From Streptosporangiaceae bacterium (lineage in GTDB: Bacteria > Actinomycetota > Actinomycetes > Streptosporangiales > Streptosporangiaceae): DNA of 64,000 nt. The notes under the pieces are model-generated. The model saw nothing but the letters and a program-made list of their open reading frames with translations. It was not told the DNA's origin and did not search any database. The DNA is taken from the NCBI GenBank assembly GCA_019239975.1, contig JAFAZE010000009.1, positions 1 to 64,000 on the forward strand. Direction: 5' to 3'. Below, in pieces: positions 52,159 to 61,693 of this stretch (position 1 is its first letter; each line of letters begins with the position of its first letter). The position numbers and the translations under genes are program-made.

Positions 52159-54504
52159 GTGGACCTTCCCACTTATACGAACATCTGGCGGATCGAGAAG
52201 CGGCTCTACAAGCTGTACGACTTTCGGCTGCCCGCGCCGCTCCCGATCAGCTGGATTGCCGTATTCGCCGGGATTACGGTGCCCTATGTGGTTCTCCTGG
52301 TGGCGGTCGGGCTGCCATTTAACCACAACCTGGTCTGGCTGTACGTCCTTCCGCCGGGAGTTCTCACCTGGCTGACCACGCGGCCGGTCATAGAGAGTAA
52401 GCGGCTGCCGGAACTGCTCGTCTCGCAGCTTCGCTACCTGACGGAACCGCGCGTGTGGTGCCGTCTGTCGCCGCTGAGTGAGAAGGACGAGATCATCGTC
52501 AATGCCCGGGTGTGGCACGCGAGGCCGGCCCCGGCGCGGCGTACGGCCGGTGTGCTCGCACGCAGGGAACGGGGTGTGCTCGCACGCCGGGGCCAGGCGG
52601 AGGTCGCGCCGGATCGCCAGGCCGCTCCTCCCATTCCCGTCCCCGCCGCCGCCTCGGCGGCCGGGCGCGCCCCGCAGCGAGTGGCGCCCGCGATGCCGCA
52701 CGGACGCGCCGCGGCGAACGGCCAGGGCCCAGCGAGCGGCCAGACCGCACCGGCAGCCGTCCCCGCGCGGATGCGGGCGGGCGCGCCCTCCGGGCGCCGC
52801 CTGGAGGTCGCACACGGCGGTTACGCGCACCATCCGGCTCCGTCCCCGGCGGCCCGCCCGGCACCGTCCGCGCCGTCATCGCCCGTGCAGCCGGTGCCGG
52901 ATCCGGTGCGGCCCGTCCCGGATCCGGCGCGCTCGGCGGCCGCGCAGAAGACCGAGGCGCCGGCCGCGCCGCCAGCCTGGCCCGCCGCTGCGCCCGCGGG
53001 GCCGGTCGCGCGCCCGGCCGCGTCCGTGCCGCCCGCTCCCGCCTCCGCCACCCCGGCCGCGGTCCCCGCGCGGCCCGTGCTCCAGACGCCTTCCGCGGCC
53101 GCTCCGCCCGCTCAGGCGCCGCGCCCGGCGGGCACCCCGGCCTCACCCGCGCCGCAGGCCGCCCCCGTGACCGGGCCGGACCTGCCGGCGCCGACAGGAC
53201 CGCGAACGGCTCCGCCGGCCGCGCACACCGCCGGGCCGGCGGCTTCCGCGCGGTCCAGCAGTTCCGCGCCCGCCGCCCCGGCGTCGCCGCCCTCAGCTCC
53301 TCCCTCTCCTGCGCCAGCACCCGGTTCCGCGGTTTCGGCTCCCGCCGCCGTGGAGCCTCCCGCCGCCGTGGAGCCTCCCGCCGCCATGGAGCCCAAGGCT
53401 CCGGCCGCCGGGCCGCCTCCAGTCGGTCACGAATCCGTTCAGGAGCCGCAGGCTGCCCAGCCGCCTCAGGCAGCTCATGCCTCCGCGCTGGCTCCGGCAC
53501 ACCCACGGCCCATGGCACCGGCCCAGACCGTGCCACCCGTTCGGACCGTGCCACCCGTTCGGACCGCGCCCCCCGTTCCCGCGATTACGCAGGTCGACGA
53601 GGTACGGGACCGGCCGCTCCCGTCGATCGAGCGGGTGCTCAGCGGGCACACGAGGGACCACAACCTGAGCTGGCGGCGCAAGGTCAAGGTCGTGACGGGC
53701 GACGGCCAGGGCCCGGGCAAGCGTGATCAGGAGGCGCTGGACCGGGACCGGGCGCGGCTGCCGCTCGCGGGTCCGCGCAGGGTGGTGATGCTCGGCTGCA
53801 CCAGCGGCGCCGGGCAGACGGTGACCACGCTGATGACCGGCCACATCCTCGCCTCGCTGCGTGAGATGCCGGTCGCGGCGGTGGACCTGCACGACGGGTC
53901 GCTCGCCAGGCTCGCCCAGGCCCCCGTGCAGCTGCGCGCGCTGCTGGCCGGCGGCACGCCGGACGTCCCGCCGCCGGTGCCGCCGGACGGGCTACCGCCC
54001 GAGGCGAGGAACTCACAGGCGCGGCTGGACGTGATCGCGTCGGACGGCCTGCTTGACGACGGAGACGAGACAAGGCTCGCCGAACACCTGGGCCGCCACT
54101 ACCCGCTCACGATGATCGACCCGGGTGCGTCGGGCCTGCCGAGGCTGCTCGCGATCGCCGACCAGCTTGTCGTGGTCGCGCCGGCCAGCGCGGAGGCGGC
54201 GGCCGCGCTCGCCGACACGCGCGAGTGGCTGGAGGCGCACGGGTTCGGCGACCTGGCCGCCCGCTCGGTCACCCTGATCAACGGCGTGAGCAGGCGGTCC
54301 ATGACCGACGTGGAGCAGACCGAGTCGGTCGCCCGGGGACGCTGCCGCGCGATCGTCCGGGTGCCCTGGGATGATCAGCTGCCGGTCGGCGCCGAGGGGC
54401 CGACCGCGCTGCGCCCGCAGACTCGCGTTGCCTACACGGCGCTCGCCGGGGTGCTGGTGGCGGGCATGGCTGCGGCGCCGGTTCCCCGCAAGGTCATCCC
54501 ATGA
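52159..54504 (+). CDS. TcpE-like membrane protein fused to a MinD-like domain
   Basis: 781 residues. GTG start after GAGGAG. Residues 1-118 are a TcpE-type protein with two helices (ISWIAVFAGITVPYVVLLVA, VWLYVLPPGVLTWLTTRPV) and the conserved LPELLVSQLRYLTEPR. Residues about 125-500 are a low-complexity Pro/Ala linker. Residues 535-781 are a SIMIBI/MinD-ParA-like domain (MTGHILASLREMPVAAVDLH, HYPLTMIDPGASGLPRLLAI), but the P-loop reads GCTSGAGQT: the lysine is Gln553. It likely cannot hydrolyse ATP normally. A fusion of channel protein with a pseudo-ATPase is unusual. Confidence 0.75.
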   Translation: MDLPTYTNIWRIEKRLYKLYDFRLPAPLPISWIAVFAGITVPYVVLLVAVGLPFNHNLVWLYVLPPGVLTWLTTRPVIESKRLPELLVSQLRYLTEPRVWCRLSPLSEKDEIIVNARVWHARPAPARRTAGVLARRERGVLARRGQAEVAPDRQAAPPIPVPAAASAAGRAPQRVAPAMPHGRAAANGQGPASGQTAPAAVPARMRAGAPSGRRLEVAHGGYAHHPAPSPAARPAPSAPSSPVQPVPDPVRPVPDPARSAAAQKTEAPAAPPAWPAAAPAGPVARPAASVPPAPASATPAAVPARPVLQTPSAAAPPAQAPRPAGTPASPAPQAAPVTGPDLPAPTGPRTAPPAAHTAGPAASARSSSSAPAAPASPPSAPPSPAPAPGSAVSAPAAVEPPAAVEPPAAMEPKAPAAGPPPVGHESVQEPQAAQPPQAAHASALAPAHPRPMAPAQTVPPVRTVPPVRTAPPVPAITQVDEVRDRPLPSIERVLSGHTRDHNLSWRRKVKVVTGDGQGPGKRDQEALDRDRARLPLAGPRRVVMLGCTSGAGQTVTTLMTGHILASLREMPVAAVDLHDGSLARLAQAPVQLRALLAGGTPDVPPPVPPDGLPPEARNSQARLDVIASDGLLDDGDETRLAEHLGRHYPLTMIDPGASGLPRLLAIADQLVVVAPASAEAAAALADTREWLEAHGFGDLAARSVTLINGVSRRSMTDVEQTESVARGRCRAIVRVPWDDQLPVGAEGPTALRPQTRVAYTALAGVLVAGMAAAPVPRKVIP

Positions 54505-54562
54505 GTTACCAAACGAACGCGGGTATCCGCGAGAAGCAGCCCGATCGTTCCGAGGAGAGCGA

Positions 54563-57013
54563 GTGAGCACGAAGACGAAGGGCCGGAGCCGTCTGGCGAT
54601 CCGCTATTTCGACGACCGGATCGTCCTCACGGATTCCCATGCCTGGGCGTACTACCGGGTGCCCTCCGTCTCCTATGAGTTCCTCACCCCGGAGGAGCGG
54701 GAGGCGCTGGCGACCAACATCACCGTCGCCCTGGCCGCGATCCGGATGCCGGACGCCGAGGTCCACCTGAGGATCGCGCACCGGCCATATCCGGCGGTGG
54801 AGTGGGCGACCGGCCTGGACGCCACCTCCGACGGCGGCCCCGGCTGGCGGGAGTACCTCGAGCAGGTCTACCAGCACGTGTGGGCGAAGGACTTCTGGTC
54901 CAAGGAGATCTACCTCGGCGTTCGGCTCGGCCCGCGGGGAATGCGCATGCAGCTGTCCGGCGGCGCGCTTTCCCAGTTCGTTTCCCTGTACCGCGGCGCC
55001 GAGAAGACGATGGGCCTCGACGACGAGTCGGTCAGCGCCACCGAGGTCGCCAAGTGGACCGATCAGGCCGAGCGCCTGGGCAGGGCGCTGACCTCCAGCG
55101 CGCTCGCGGCCAGGCACGCCACCGCCCGCGAGGTGGCGTGGCTGGTCAGGCACACGCTGATGGGCTCGCTCGGTGACCCGCCGCCGTCCGCGGCCAGGCG
55201 CCGGACCTGGGGCGCGGGGGAGATCGAGGAGCTCTTCGAGGGGCAGGTGCACAACGGCCGCACGCTGCTCCGGCTCGAGCACACCGGCGGGGAGTCCTGG
55301 GCGGCGTTCCTGTCGTTCGCCAGGTTCCCCGACGTGATGTCGTTCCCCGACGGGGAGCCGTGGCTGCACTACGCGGACTCACTGCCGTTCCCCGTCGAGG
55401 TCAGCTCCCGGATGCGGCTGATCCCGCCGGCCAAGGCCAGCAAGGACGTCAGCCGCCGGCTCGCGCATGCCCGGGACATGGACGCGCACATCAGGGAGGC
55501 CGGCGCCGAGGCGCCGATCGCGCTGGCCGAGCAGATCGCCGCGGCGCGCATGCTGGAGCACGGCATCACCAAGGAACGGCTGCCGTTCGTGTACGGCTGG
55601 CACCGGCTGATCGTGACCGCGCCGACCAGGGAGCTGTGCGTCCGCCGGGTGGAGGCGGTCACCGAGCACTACCGGGACATCGGCATCGACATCGTCAACT
55701 CCACCGGCGACCAGTTCTCGCTGCTGTGCGAGACGCTGCCCGGCGAGCGGGTGCGGCTGAGCTCGTACGTGCAGCGGCAGCCGCTGTACACGATCGCGGG
55801 CGGCATGCCGACCGCGACCGTCGAGCTGGGAGACCGGATCGCGGACGGCGTCGGCTGGATAGGGCCGTATGTCGGCGAGACCCTCGGCCGCGCCCGTTCG
55901 GTCGTGCATTTCGACCCGATGCTGGCCGCGGCCAGGAACCGGCCCACGGCGATCGCGATCACCGGTGAGCCCGGCGGCGGGAAGACCACGCTGGCGATGC
56001 TGCTGATCTACCAGCTCGCGCTGCGCGGCGCGACGGTCGCGGTGATCGACCCGAAGGGCGACGCCGAGTCGCTGGTGGAGTACCTGACAAGGTCGAACCG
56101 CAGAGCCCGCGTGCTGCCGCTCGGCTCGGCCGCTCCGGGCCTGCTCGACCCGTTCTCGTTCGGCGACGACCTGGCGGAGAAGCGGACGATGGCGACCGAA
56201 ACGCTGCGGCTGCTGCTCCCCCGGATGAGCGAGGAACGGGAAAGCGCGATGATTCAGGCCGTCGGCGCGGTGGCGGGCGGCCAGCGGCCCAGTCTCGGTA
56301 AGGTCGTCAGGTACCTTGAGCAGGCGGAGGATCCCGCGTGGAAGAACCTCGGCGCGGTGATGCGGTCGATCTCGGAGATGCGTCTCGCCAGGCTGTGCTT
56401 CGCCCCATCGGGCGGCCAGCAGATCGACGCCCAGGGCTGGACGACGGTCTTCACGCTGGGCGGTCTGACCCTGCCGGACACGACGACCGGCCGCGACGAC
56501 TACTCCTACGAGCAGCGGCTGTCGGTCGCGCTGCTGTACCTGGTGTCGCAGTTCGCCCGCAGGCTGCTCAACAGCATCGACCGCACCCAGCCGAAGGCGA
56601 TCTTCCTCGACGAGGCATGGGCGATCACGTCGACCCCCGAGGGAGCCAAGCTGGTTCCCGAGGTGTCCCGGATGGGCCGGTCGCGGAACACCGCCCTCAT
56701 CCTCGTCTCCCAGAACGCAGGTGACCTGCTGAACGAGCAGGTCACCAACTGCCTGTCCAGCGTCTTCGCGTTCCGGTCGTCGGAGCGCGGGGAGGTCGCG
56801 AACGTCATGTCGCTGCTCGGCGTCGAGCCCTCGGAGGAGCACAAGGCCGTCCTCCGTGCGCTCGGCAACGGCGAGTGCATCTTCCGCGACCTGGACGACC
56901 GGGCGGGCCGAATTGGCGTCGACCTGGTCTCCGAGGAGCTCCGGGACTGGATCGACACCAACCCGACCCGGGCCCGCAAGCCGGCACCCCCGGTGGCGCA
57001 GGCGCCCTCGTAA
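54563..57013 (+). CDS. VirB4/TcpF-like secretion ATPase
   Basis: 816 residues. GTG start with GAGGAG five bases upstream. The N-terminal 440 residues are the VirB4 oligomerisation part (YFDDRIVLTDSHAWAYYRVP). The motor domain has Walker A TGEPGGGKTT (467-476), Walker B AIFLDEAWAIT, and the arginine-finger region SQNAGDLLNEQVTNCLSSVF. Powers substrate movement or pilus assembly in T4SS-like machines. No relaxase or VirD4/TcpA coupling ATPase is next to it. Confidence 0.88.
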   Translation: MSTKTKGRSRLAIRYFDDRIVLTDSHAWAYYRVPSVSYEFLTPEEREALATNITVALAAIRMPDAEVHLRIAHRPYPAVEWATGLDATSDGGPGWREYLEQVYQHVWAKDFWSKEIYLGVRLGPRGMRMQLSGGALSQFVSLYRGAEKTMGLDDESVSATEVAKWTDQAERLGRALTSSALAARHATAREVAWLVRHTLMGSLGDPPPSAARRRTWGAGEIEELFEGQVHNGRTLLRLEHTGGESWAAFLSFARFPDVMSFPDGEPWLHYADSLPFPVEVSSRMRLIPPAKASKDVSRRLAHARDMDAHIREAGAEAPIALAEQIAAARMLEHGITKERLPFVYGWHRLIVTAPTRELCVRRVEAVTEHYRDIGIDIVNSTGDQFSLLCETLPGERVRLSSYVQRQPLYTIAGGMPTATVELGDRIADGVGWIGPYVGETLGRARSVVHFDPMLAAARNRPTAIAITGEPGGGKTTLAMLLIYQLALRGATVAVIDPKGDAESLVEYLTRSNRRARVLPLGSAAPGLLDPFSFGDDLAEKRTMATETLRLLLPRMSEERESAMIQAVGAVAGGQRPSLGKVVRYLEQAEDPAWKNLGAVMRSISEMRLARLCFAPSGGQQIDAQGWTTVFTLGGLTLPDTTTGRDDYSYEQRLSVALLYLVSQFARRLLNSIDRTQPKAIFLDEAWAITSTPEGAKLVPEVSRMGRSRNTALILVSQNAGDLLNEQVTNCLSSVFAFRSSERGEVANVMSLLGVEPSEEHKAVLRALGNGECIFRDLDDRAGRIGVDLVSEELRDWIDTNPTRARKPAPPVAQAPS

Positions 57014-57048
57014 CCCGTCAGAACGCCCGTATGCACAGGAGCCCCCCG

Positions 57049-60000
57049 ATGGCTGAAACCCAGGTCCGCGCCAGCCGTAGCGTGCGGACTTTCCGTAGCG
57101 CCTACGGTACGCAGAGTTCCCGCAGGCGCCATGGTTCCGCTGCCTGCGGTGCTTCCAGCGCGCCCGGTGCCTCCGGCGCGCCCGGTGCTTCTGGCAAGGC
57201 CGGTGCTTCTGGCAAGGCCGGTGCTCCCGGCAAACACGGTCGCCGCGCCGTCCGGGTGCTGCTTGCCTCGGCCGCCATCGCCCCGGCGCTGCTCGCCGGC
57301 GTGTTCTTCGCGCGCCCGGCCGCGGCCTCGGTGACGCCGCACGCGGCGGTCGCGGTCACGTCGGGGTCGCAGGCGGCCGGCGCGGTCACGTCGCGGTCGC
57401 ACGTGGCGGCCGCGGTCACGTCGCGGTCGCGCGCATCGGCCGCGGTCGCGTCCGGGTCGCGCGCATCGGCCGCGGTCATCTCCCGGTCGTACGCGGCGGC
57501 CGCCGTGGAGTCGCGGTCGTCCCGCGCGCCCGCCGCCGCGGGGGCGCGTTCGCGTACGGGGGCGGCGCCCATCCGGGCGACGCTCATGTCCCGCACCACT
57601 CCCGCGCGCGGGAGCGCGGTGGCGGCGCCCGCGGGCGGCATCTGCCAGGTGCCCGGGATCGGCGACATCGGCAGCCTTCTCGGGTTCTGCAACCTCGGCA
57701 GCAGCGGCGTCCCCGGGCTGCTGAACAGCGTCTGCAATCCCTCGCTGCCGCAGCCAGAGTCGGCCACCAACGGCATCGACTCGCTGATCGAGGCACCGGG
57801 CAACAAGGCCGGCGGGAAGACGCTGTACGACAACTACGGGGTCGCCGGGCAGTTCTGGGCCGCGCACGACCTGCAGTGCTCCGACATGACGTCGCTGATC
57901 GGCAACAACGTCGCCGGCATGGTCTTCGACATGGCGAAGTCGCTGGACCGGGTCACGATCACCGTGTACCAGTCGGCGGCCGGCAACAACATCCTGACCT
58001 GGCTGCAGAACGCCGTGGACCGGCTGATCAGCGCGCTGGGCAATGCGATCTACTTCCCGTACCTCGCGCCGGTGGTGATCCTCGGCGCGATCTGGCTGGC
58101 CTGGCAGGGACTGATCCGCAAGCGCGCGACGCGGACCATCGAGGGCACGCTGTGGATGGTTGTGGCGTGCGCCGCCGCCATCTGGCTGATCGGCAGGCCG
58201 GCCGACTTCACCGGCGTCGGCACGAGCGTGTCCAACGGCGTGACCCAGGTGCTGAACGTCGCGTTCTCCAAGCTGCCCAGCCCCGGGGGCAGCAACTGCC
58301 TGCCGGTGGCTCGCGGCGACCAGCAGAGCGTCACCGCCAACTTCGCGTTCACCTCGGCCAACGGCCTCGTCGACCAGAACGCCAACGAGCTGTGGTCGGT
58401 GCTGATCTGCAAGCCGTGGCTGGACGGCGAGCTCGGCACCACCGCCTACAACGGCCCCGGCAAGCCGCCGACGGTGGTGGACACCTACGGCCGGTCGCTG
58501 CTGTGGTCGCAGGCGTTCGCCGCCAACGAACAGCCCACATCCGCGCTGCTGCAAGCCAAGCAGACCACGTACGGCGGCGTCGCCGCGTCCATCAAACAGA
58601 ACCAGCCGGGGATCTACGGGCTGTTCCAGGGCAACCAGTGGACGACCCGGCTCGAAATCGCTTTCGCCGCACTGTTCGCCGCCGTCGTCGCGGGCCTGCT
58701 CATCCTGCTGATCGCGCTGACCCTGATCGTGCTGAAACTCGGCTTCCTGCTGCTGCTCGTCGCCGGGCCATTCTTCCTGATCGTCGGCACACATCCCGGC
58801 TTCGGCCGGGTCATCGCGATCCGCTGGTTCGAGATGCTCGTCGGCGTGCTGATGAAACAGGTGGCCATTGCGCTCGTGCTGAGCGTGCTGCTGTACTGCT
58901 ACTCGCTCATCATGGGGACCGCCGACAACGTGCTGCCGTGGGCCCTGAAGATCCTGATGATCGCGCTGGTCACCGTGGCGGTGTTCATCTACCGCAGGCC
59001 GTTCCAGCACCTGTTCTCCGCGGTCGGCTACGGCATGATCGGTTCCTCGGAGCGGTCCGACTACAGCTTGCGTGAGGCCAGCTACGGCTTCCGCCGGGCC
59101 ACCTGGGATTCCGCCACCGCGGCGGTTCCCGGCGTCGCTGCGTACCGCGCCGCCCGTTGGGCGCGGCGGAACCCGGCGCAGGCCGCCGCGCTCGCCGCTG
59201 GGGCCGCCGGAGCGGCCAGTGCCGCCTCGGCGGCGGCCAGCGCGGCCGATGCCGAGGCCGCCGCCGGGCAGGGCGGACGCGGAGCGGACGGACACGCGGG
59301 CAGGCTGCGGCCGGACGTGCCCGCCGATGACACCGCCGCCGACGCCGCGTCTTCCGGGCACGACCCCGCCGGCGGGGGGACAGGCGCCGGCGCGAACGCA
59401 GGCTCCTCGAGACGGGGCAGAAACTGGCCCGCCGCCGGAAACGGCGGGAACCGCGCGGCTCCGCCGCTGCCGCTCCCGCCGCCCGGCGGAGCCGAGCAGG
59501 AGGGTGCCTCCGGCGCGGGACCGGGCTGGTCGCGCGGCGCCGCGCGGGCTGGCGCGACCGGGACGCGGTCAACCGCGCCGGGCACGCCGGGTTCGCTGTC
59601 CGGCGCGCCCGGGCCGCTGCCCGCCGCGACCGGCCCCCTGTCCAGGGCGCCCGGGCCGCTGCCCGGCGGCAAGGGCACGCCCGGCGGCGCAGGCACCTCC
59701 GGCGGCGCAGGTGCATCGGGCGGCGCAGGTGCATCGGGCGGCGGAGGCACGCCGGGCGGGAGCAGCATGCCGGGCGCGAGAGGCGTATTGGGCGGCGGAG
59801 GTGCATCGGGCCGCGGAGGCACGCCGGGCGGGAGAGGCACGCCTGGCGGCGGAGGCACGCCGGCCGGTGGTAGTGGTGGCTCCGGTGGTGGTGGTGGCTC
59901 CGGTAGTAGGAGTGGCTCTGGTGGTAGCACTGGCTTCAGTGGTGGGGGAGCGTTCCGAGGTGGGGGAGCGGTTCGCGGTGGGGGCGCTTCCCGCGGTGGC

Positions 60001-61035
60001 GGCACCGGCGGCGAATCCGCTAACGGTGGCGGGTCCGGTGCCAGCGGGAGCGCTGGCGGCCCCGCCCCCTGGCCGGGCGCCGGCGGCCGGTCCGGCGGCG
60101 GCCGGTCCGGCGGAGGCGGTGGCTGGCCGGGCGGAGGCGGTGGCTGGCCCGGCGGTGGTGGCCGCTCGGGTGGCCCGGGTGGCGGCGGCCGGTTCGGCGG
60201 CGGCCCGGGCGGCGCTGGCGGAGCCGGGGCCGGTGGCACCGGAGGCGGTTCTGGAGGCAGCGCCGGTTCCGGAGGCAGCGGCGGTTCTGGAGGCAGCGGC
60301 GGTTCTGGAGGCAGCGGCAGTTTCGGAGGCAGCGGCGGTTCCGGAGGCAGCGGCAGTTCCGGAAGCGGTGGTGGCCCTGGTGCCAGCGGCGGTTCCGGCG
60401 GTGGGCCGGGCGGTTCCGGTGGCGGCGGCATCTTTGGCGGCGGTGGCGTCATCGCTGGCCGCGGTGGCGGCGGAGGCTGGTGGGCACGGGGCACCGGTGG
60501 CGGCGCGGGAAGAAGCGGTTCTGGCGGTGGCGGGAACGGCTCCGGCGCGGAGGGTGCCGCCGGCGGGGGCAGCGCCCCTGGCGCGGGCGGTGCCGGCGGC
60601 GGTTCGCTGGGCGGCGGCGCGGGCGGCTCGTCCGGCGGCGGGGGAGCAGGCCCGTCGGGCCGGGGAGGCGGCCCATCGGGCCGGGGGGGTGGCCCGTCGG
60701 GCCGGGGGGGTGGCCCGTCGGGCCGGGGAGCGGGCGGCACCGGTGCACGAGGCGGCGGGGCGGGATCGTCGCGTCCTTCCGCGCCCGAGCGGGCGAGCCG
60801 GCGCCGCGAGCGGCGGCAGTCCGGATCGGCCTGGCCCGGCAGTGCGGGATGGTTCCCCGGCGGGAGAAGCCCGGTTCGTTCGGATCAGCAAGGAGGCTCA
60901 GCCGGTTCGCAGCCGGAAGCCGGCTCCGCGACCCCAGCCGGGGACGGACCTCCGCTGGCCAGCACCGAGACGGGCGAGCGCAAGACTCCGATGCCGTTCT
61001 GGCTGCGGCCGGTCCGGCGGGACAGCGGCAAATAG
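57049..61035 (+). CDS. VirB6/TcpH-like polytopic membrane protein with giant glycine-rich tail
   Basis: 1328 residues. AGGAG precedes ATG 57049. A basic N-terminus and signal-like helix (VLLASAAIAPALLAGVFF) are followed by ten-residue-type repeats (AAVTSRSRAS) and a Cys-bearing outside part. Residues 335-670 hold about six helices (YLAPVVILGAIWLAWQGL, TLWMVVACAAAIWLIG, FAALFAAVVAGLLILLIALT), as in VirB6/TrbL. From about residue 780 the chain is Gly/Ser/Pro/Arg low complexity, with runs of GGSGGSGGSGG-type. The tail is cytoplasmic or outside by topology, unknown; it is far longer than in family members I know. Confidence 0.7.
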   Translation: MAETQVRASRSVRTFRSAYGTQSSRRRHGSAACGASSAPGASGAPGASGKAGASGKAGAPGKHGRRAVRVLLASAAIAPALLAGVFFARPAAASVTPHAAVAVTSGSQAAGAVTSRSHVAAAVTSRSRASAAVASGSRASAAVISRSYAAAAVESRSSRAPAAAGARSRTGAAPIRATLMSRTTPARGSAVAAPAGGICQVPGIGDIGSLLGFCNLGSSGVPGLLNSVCNPSLPQPESATNGIDSLIEAPGNKAGGKTLYDNYGVAGQFWAAHDLQCSDMTSLIGNNVAGMVFDMAKSLDRVTITVYQSAAGNNILTWLQNAVDRLISALGNAIYFPYLAPVVILGAIWLAWQGLIRKRATRTIEGTLWMVVACAAAIWLIGRPADFTGVGTSVSNGVTQVLNVAFSKLPSPGGSNCLPVARGDQQSVTANFAFTSANGLVDQNANELWSVLICKPWLDGELGTTAYNGPGKPPTVVDTYGRSLLWSQAFAANEQPTSALLQAKQTTYGGVAASIKQNQPGIYGLFQGNQWTTRLEIAFAALFAAVVAGLLILLIALTLIVLKLGFLLLLVAGPFFLIVGTHPGFGRVIAIRWFEMLVGVLMKQVAIALVLSVLLYCYSLIMGTADNVLPWALKILMIALVTVAVFIYRRPFQHLFSAVGYGMIGSSERSDYSLREASYGFRRATWDSATAAVPGVAAYRAARWARRNPAQAAALAAGAAGAASAASAAASAADAEAAAGQGGRGADGHAGRLRPDVPADDTAADAASSGHDPAGGGTGAGANAGSSRRGRNWPAAGNGGNRAAPPLPLPPPGGAEQEGASGAGPGWSRGAARAGATGTRSTAPGTPGSLSGAPGPLPAATGPLSRAPGPLPGGKGTPGGAGTSGGAGASGGAGASGGGGTPGGSSMPGARGVLGGGGASGRGGTPGGRGTPGGGGTPAGGSGGSGGGGGSGSRSGSGGSTGFSGGGAFRGGGAVRGGGASRGGGTGGESANGGGSGASGSAGGPAPWPGAGGRSGGGRSGGGGGWPGGGGGWPGGGGRSGGPGGGGRFGGGPGGAGGAGAGGTGGGSGGSAGSGGSGGSGGSGGSGGSGSFGGSGGSGGSGSSGSGGGPGASGGSGGGPGGSGGGGIFGGGGVIAGRGGGGGWWARGTGGGAGRSGSGGGGNGSGAEGAAGGGSAPGAGGAGGGSLGGGAGGSSGGGGAGPSGRGGGPSGRGGGPSGRGGGPSGRGAGGTGARGGGAGSSRPSAPERASRRRERRQSGSAWPGSAGWFPGGRSPVRSDQQGGSAGSQPEAGSATPAGDGPPLASTETGERKTPMPFWLRPVRRDSGK
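59390..60780 (+). repeat. coding Gly/Ser/Pro low-complexity repeats
   Basis: Imperfect repeats of GGAGGC-type codons encode GGSGG, GGAGASGG, PSGRGGG and similar units within the VirB6-like protein. The PSGRGGG unit is repeated four times in a row near 60650-60730. The opposite strand is forced to read as Pro-rich, which creates false frames. Confidence 0.85.
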
Positions 61036-61047
61036 CGGGGGCCCGGC

Positions 61048-61677
61048 ATGGAACTGAGCACGGCGCAGCAGCGGGCGATCTTCGTGGTCGTGGTCGCCTG
61101 CCTGGCCGGGCTCGGCCTGTACCTGGTCGGCCCGCTGCATCACAGCCACGGCGCCAGCCCGCCGCGGAGCGCCCCGCCGTCACAGGCGGCGGTCCCGTCC
61201 GCCGCGGCGAACGCGTCCTCGGCCGCCCCGTCGGCCTCCTCGTCCGCCGGCTCGGCGAACATCTACGGCTGGCTTCCGTTCACCCAGCAGGATCTGGCGG
61301 ATGCGGCGCAGGTCACGACGGCGTTCTGCGCCGCCTACGAGGACTACACCTACACCGAAAGCGGCGCCGCCTACGCCTCGCGGCTGAGCGGCCTCGCCAC
61401 CAGCTCGCTGACGCAGGCGCTGAAGAACGCGTACCTGACGCCCGGTGTCGCGCAGGCGCGGACCGCGCAGAAGCAGGTATCCACCGGGAGCGGGACCATC
61501 GACTCGCTGCGCGCGTTCGGCGCCCACAGCCTGACCTTCGTGGTCACGCTGGGACAGCGGCTGCTCAGCACCCAGGGGGCCGCGACGCACAGCACGCAGT
61601 ACGCGATCACCGTGGTCTCCGGGGCCGGCGGCTGGCAGGTCAACGACATCGAGCTCGCGTCGCAGGGGAACTTCTGA
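61048..61677 (+). CDS. membrane-anchored accessory protein of the Tcp-like locus
   Basis: 209 residues. Starts 12 bases after the VirB6-like stop. One N-terminal helix (AIFVVVVACLAGLGLYLVG), an Ala/Ser-rich linker (AAPSASSSAGSA), then an outside domain of 140 residues (DLADAAQVTTAFCAAYEDYT, LTFVVTLGQRLLSTQGAATH) with an NTF2/VirB8-like feel. Family not certain; position fits a structural subunit. Confidence 0.65.
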   Translation: MELSTAQQRAIFVVVVACLAGLGLYLVGPLHHSHGASPPRSAPPSQAAVPSAAANASSAAPSASSSAGSANIYGWLPFTQQDLADAAQVTTAFCAAYEDYTYTESGAAYASRLSGLATSSLTQALKNAYLTPGVAQARTAQKQVSTGSGTIDSLRAFGAHSLTFVVTLGQRLLSTQGAATHSTQYAITVVSGAGGWQVNDIELASQGNF

Positions 61678-61693
61678 TGTGCGGAGACCTTTG

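Noticed and set aside
59082-60740. 552-codon proline-rich frame on the minus strand
   Set aside because: It is the forced opposite reading of glycine codons in the VirB6-like tail; no Shine-Dalgarno or domain.
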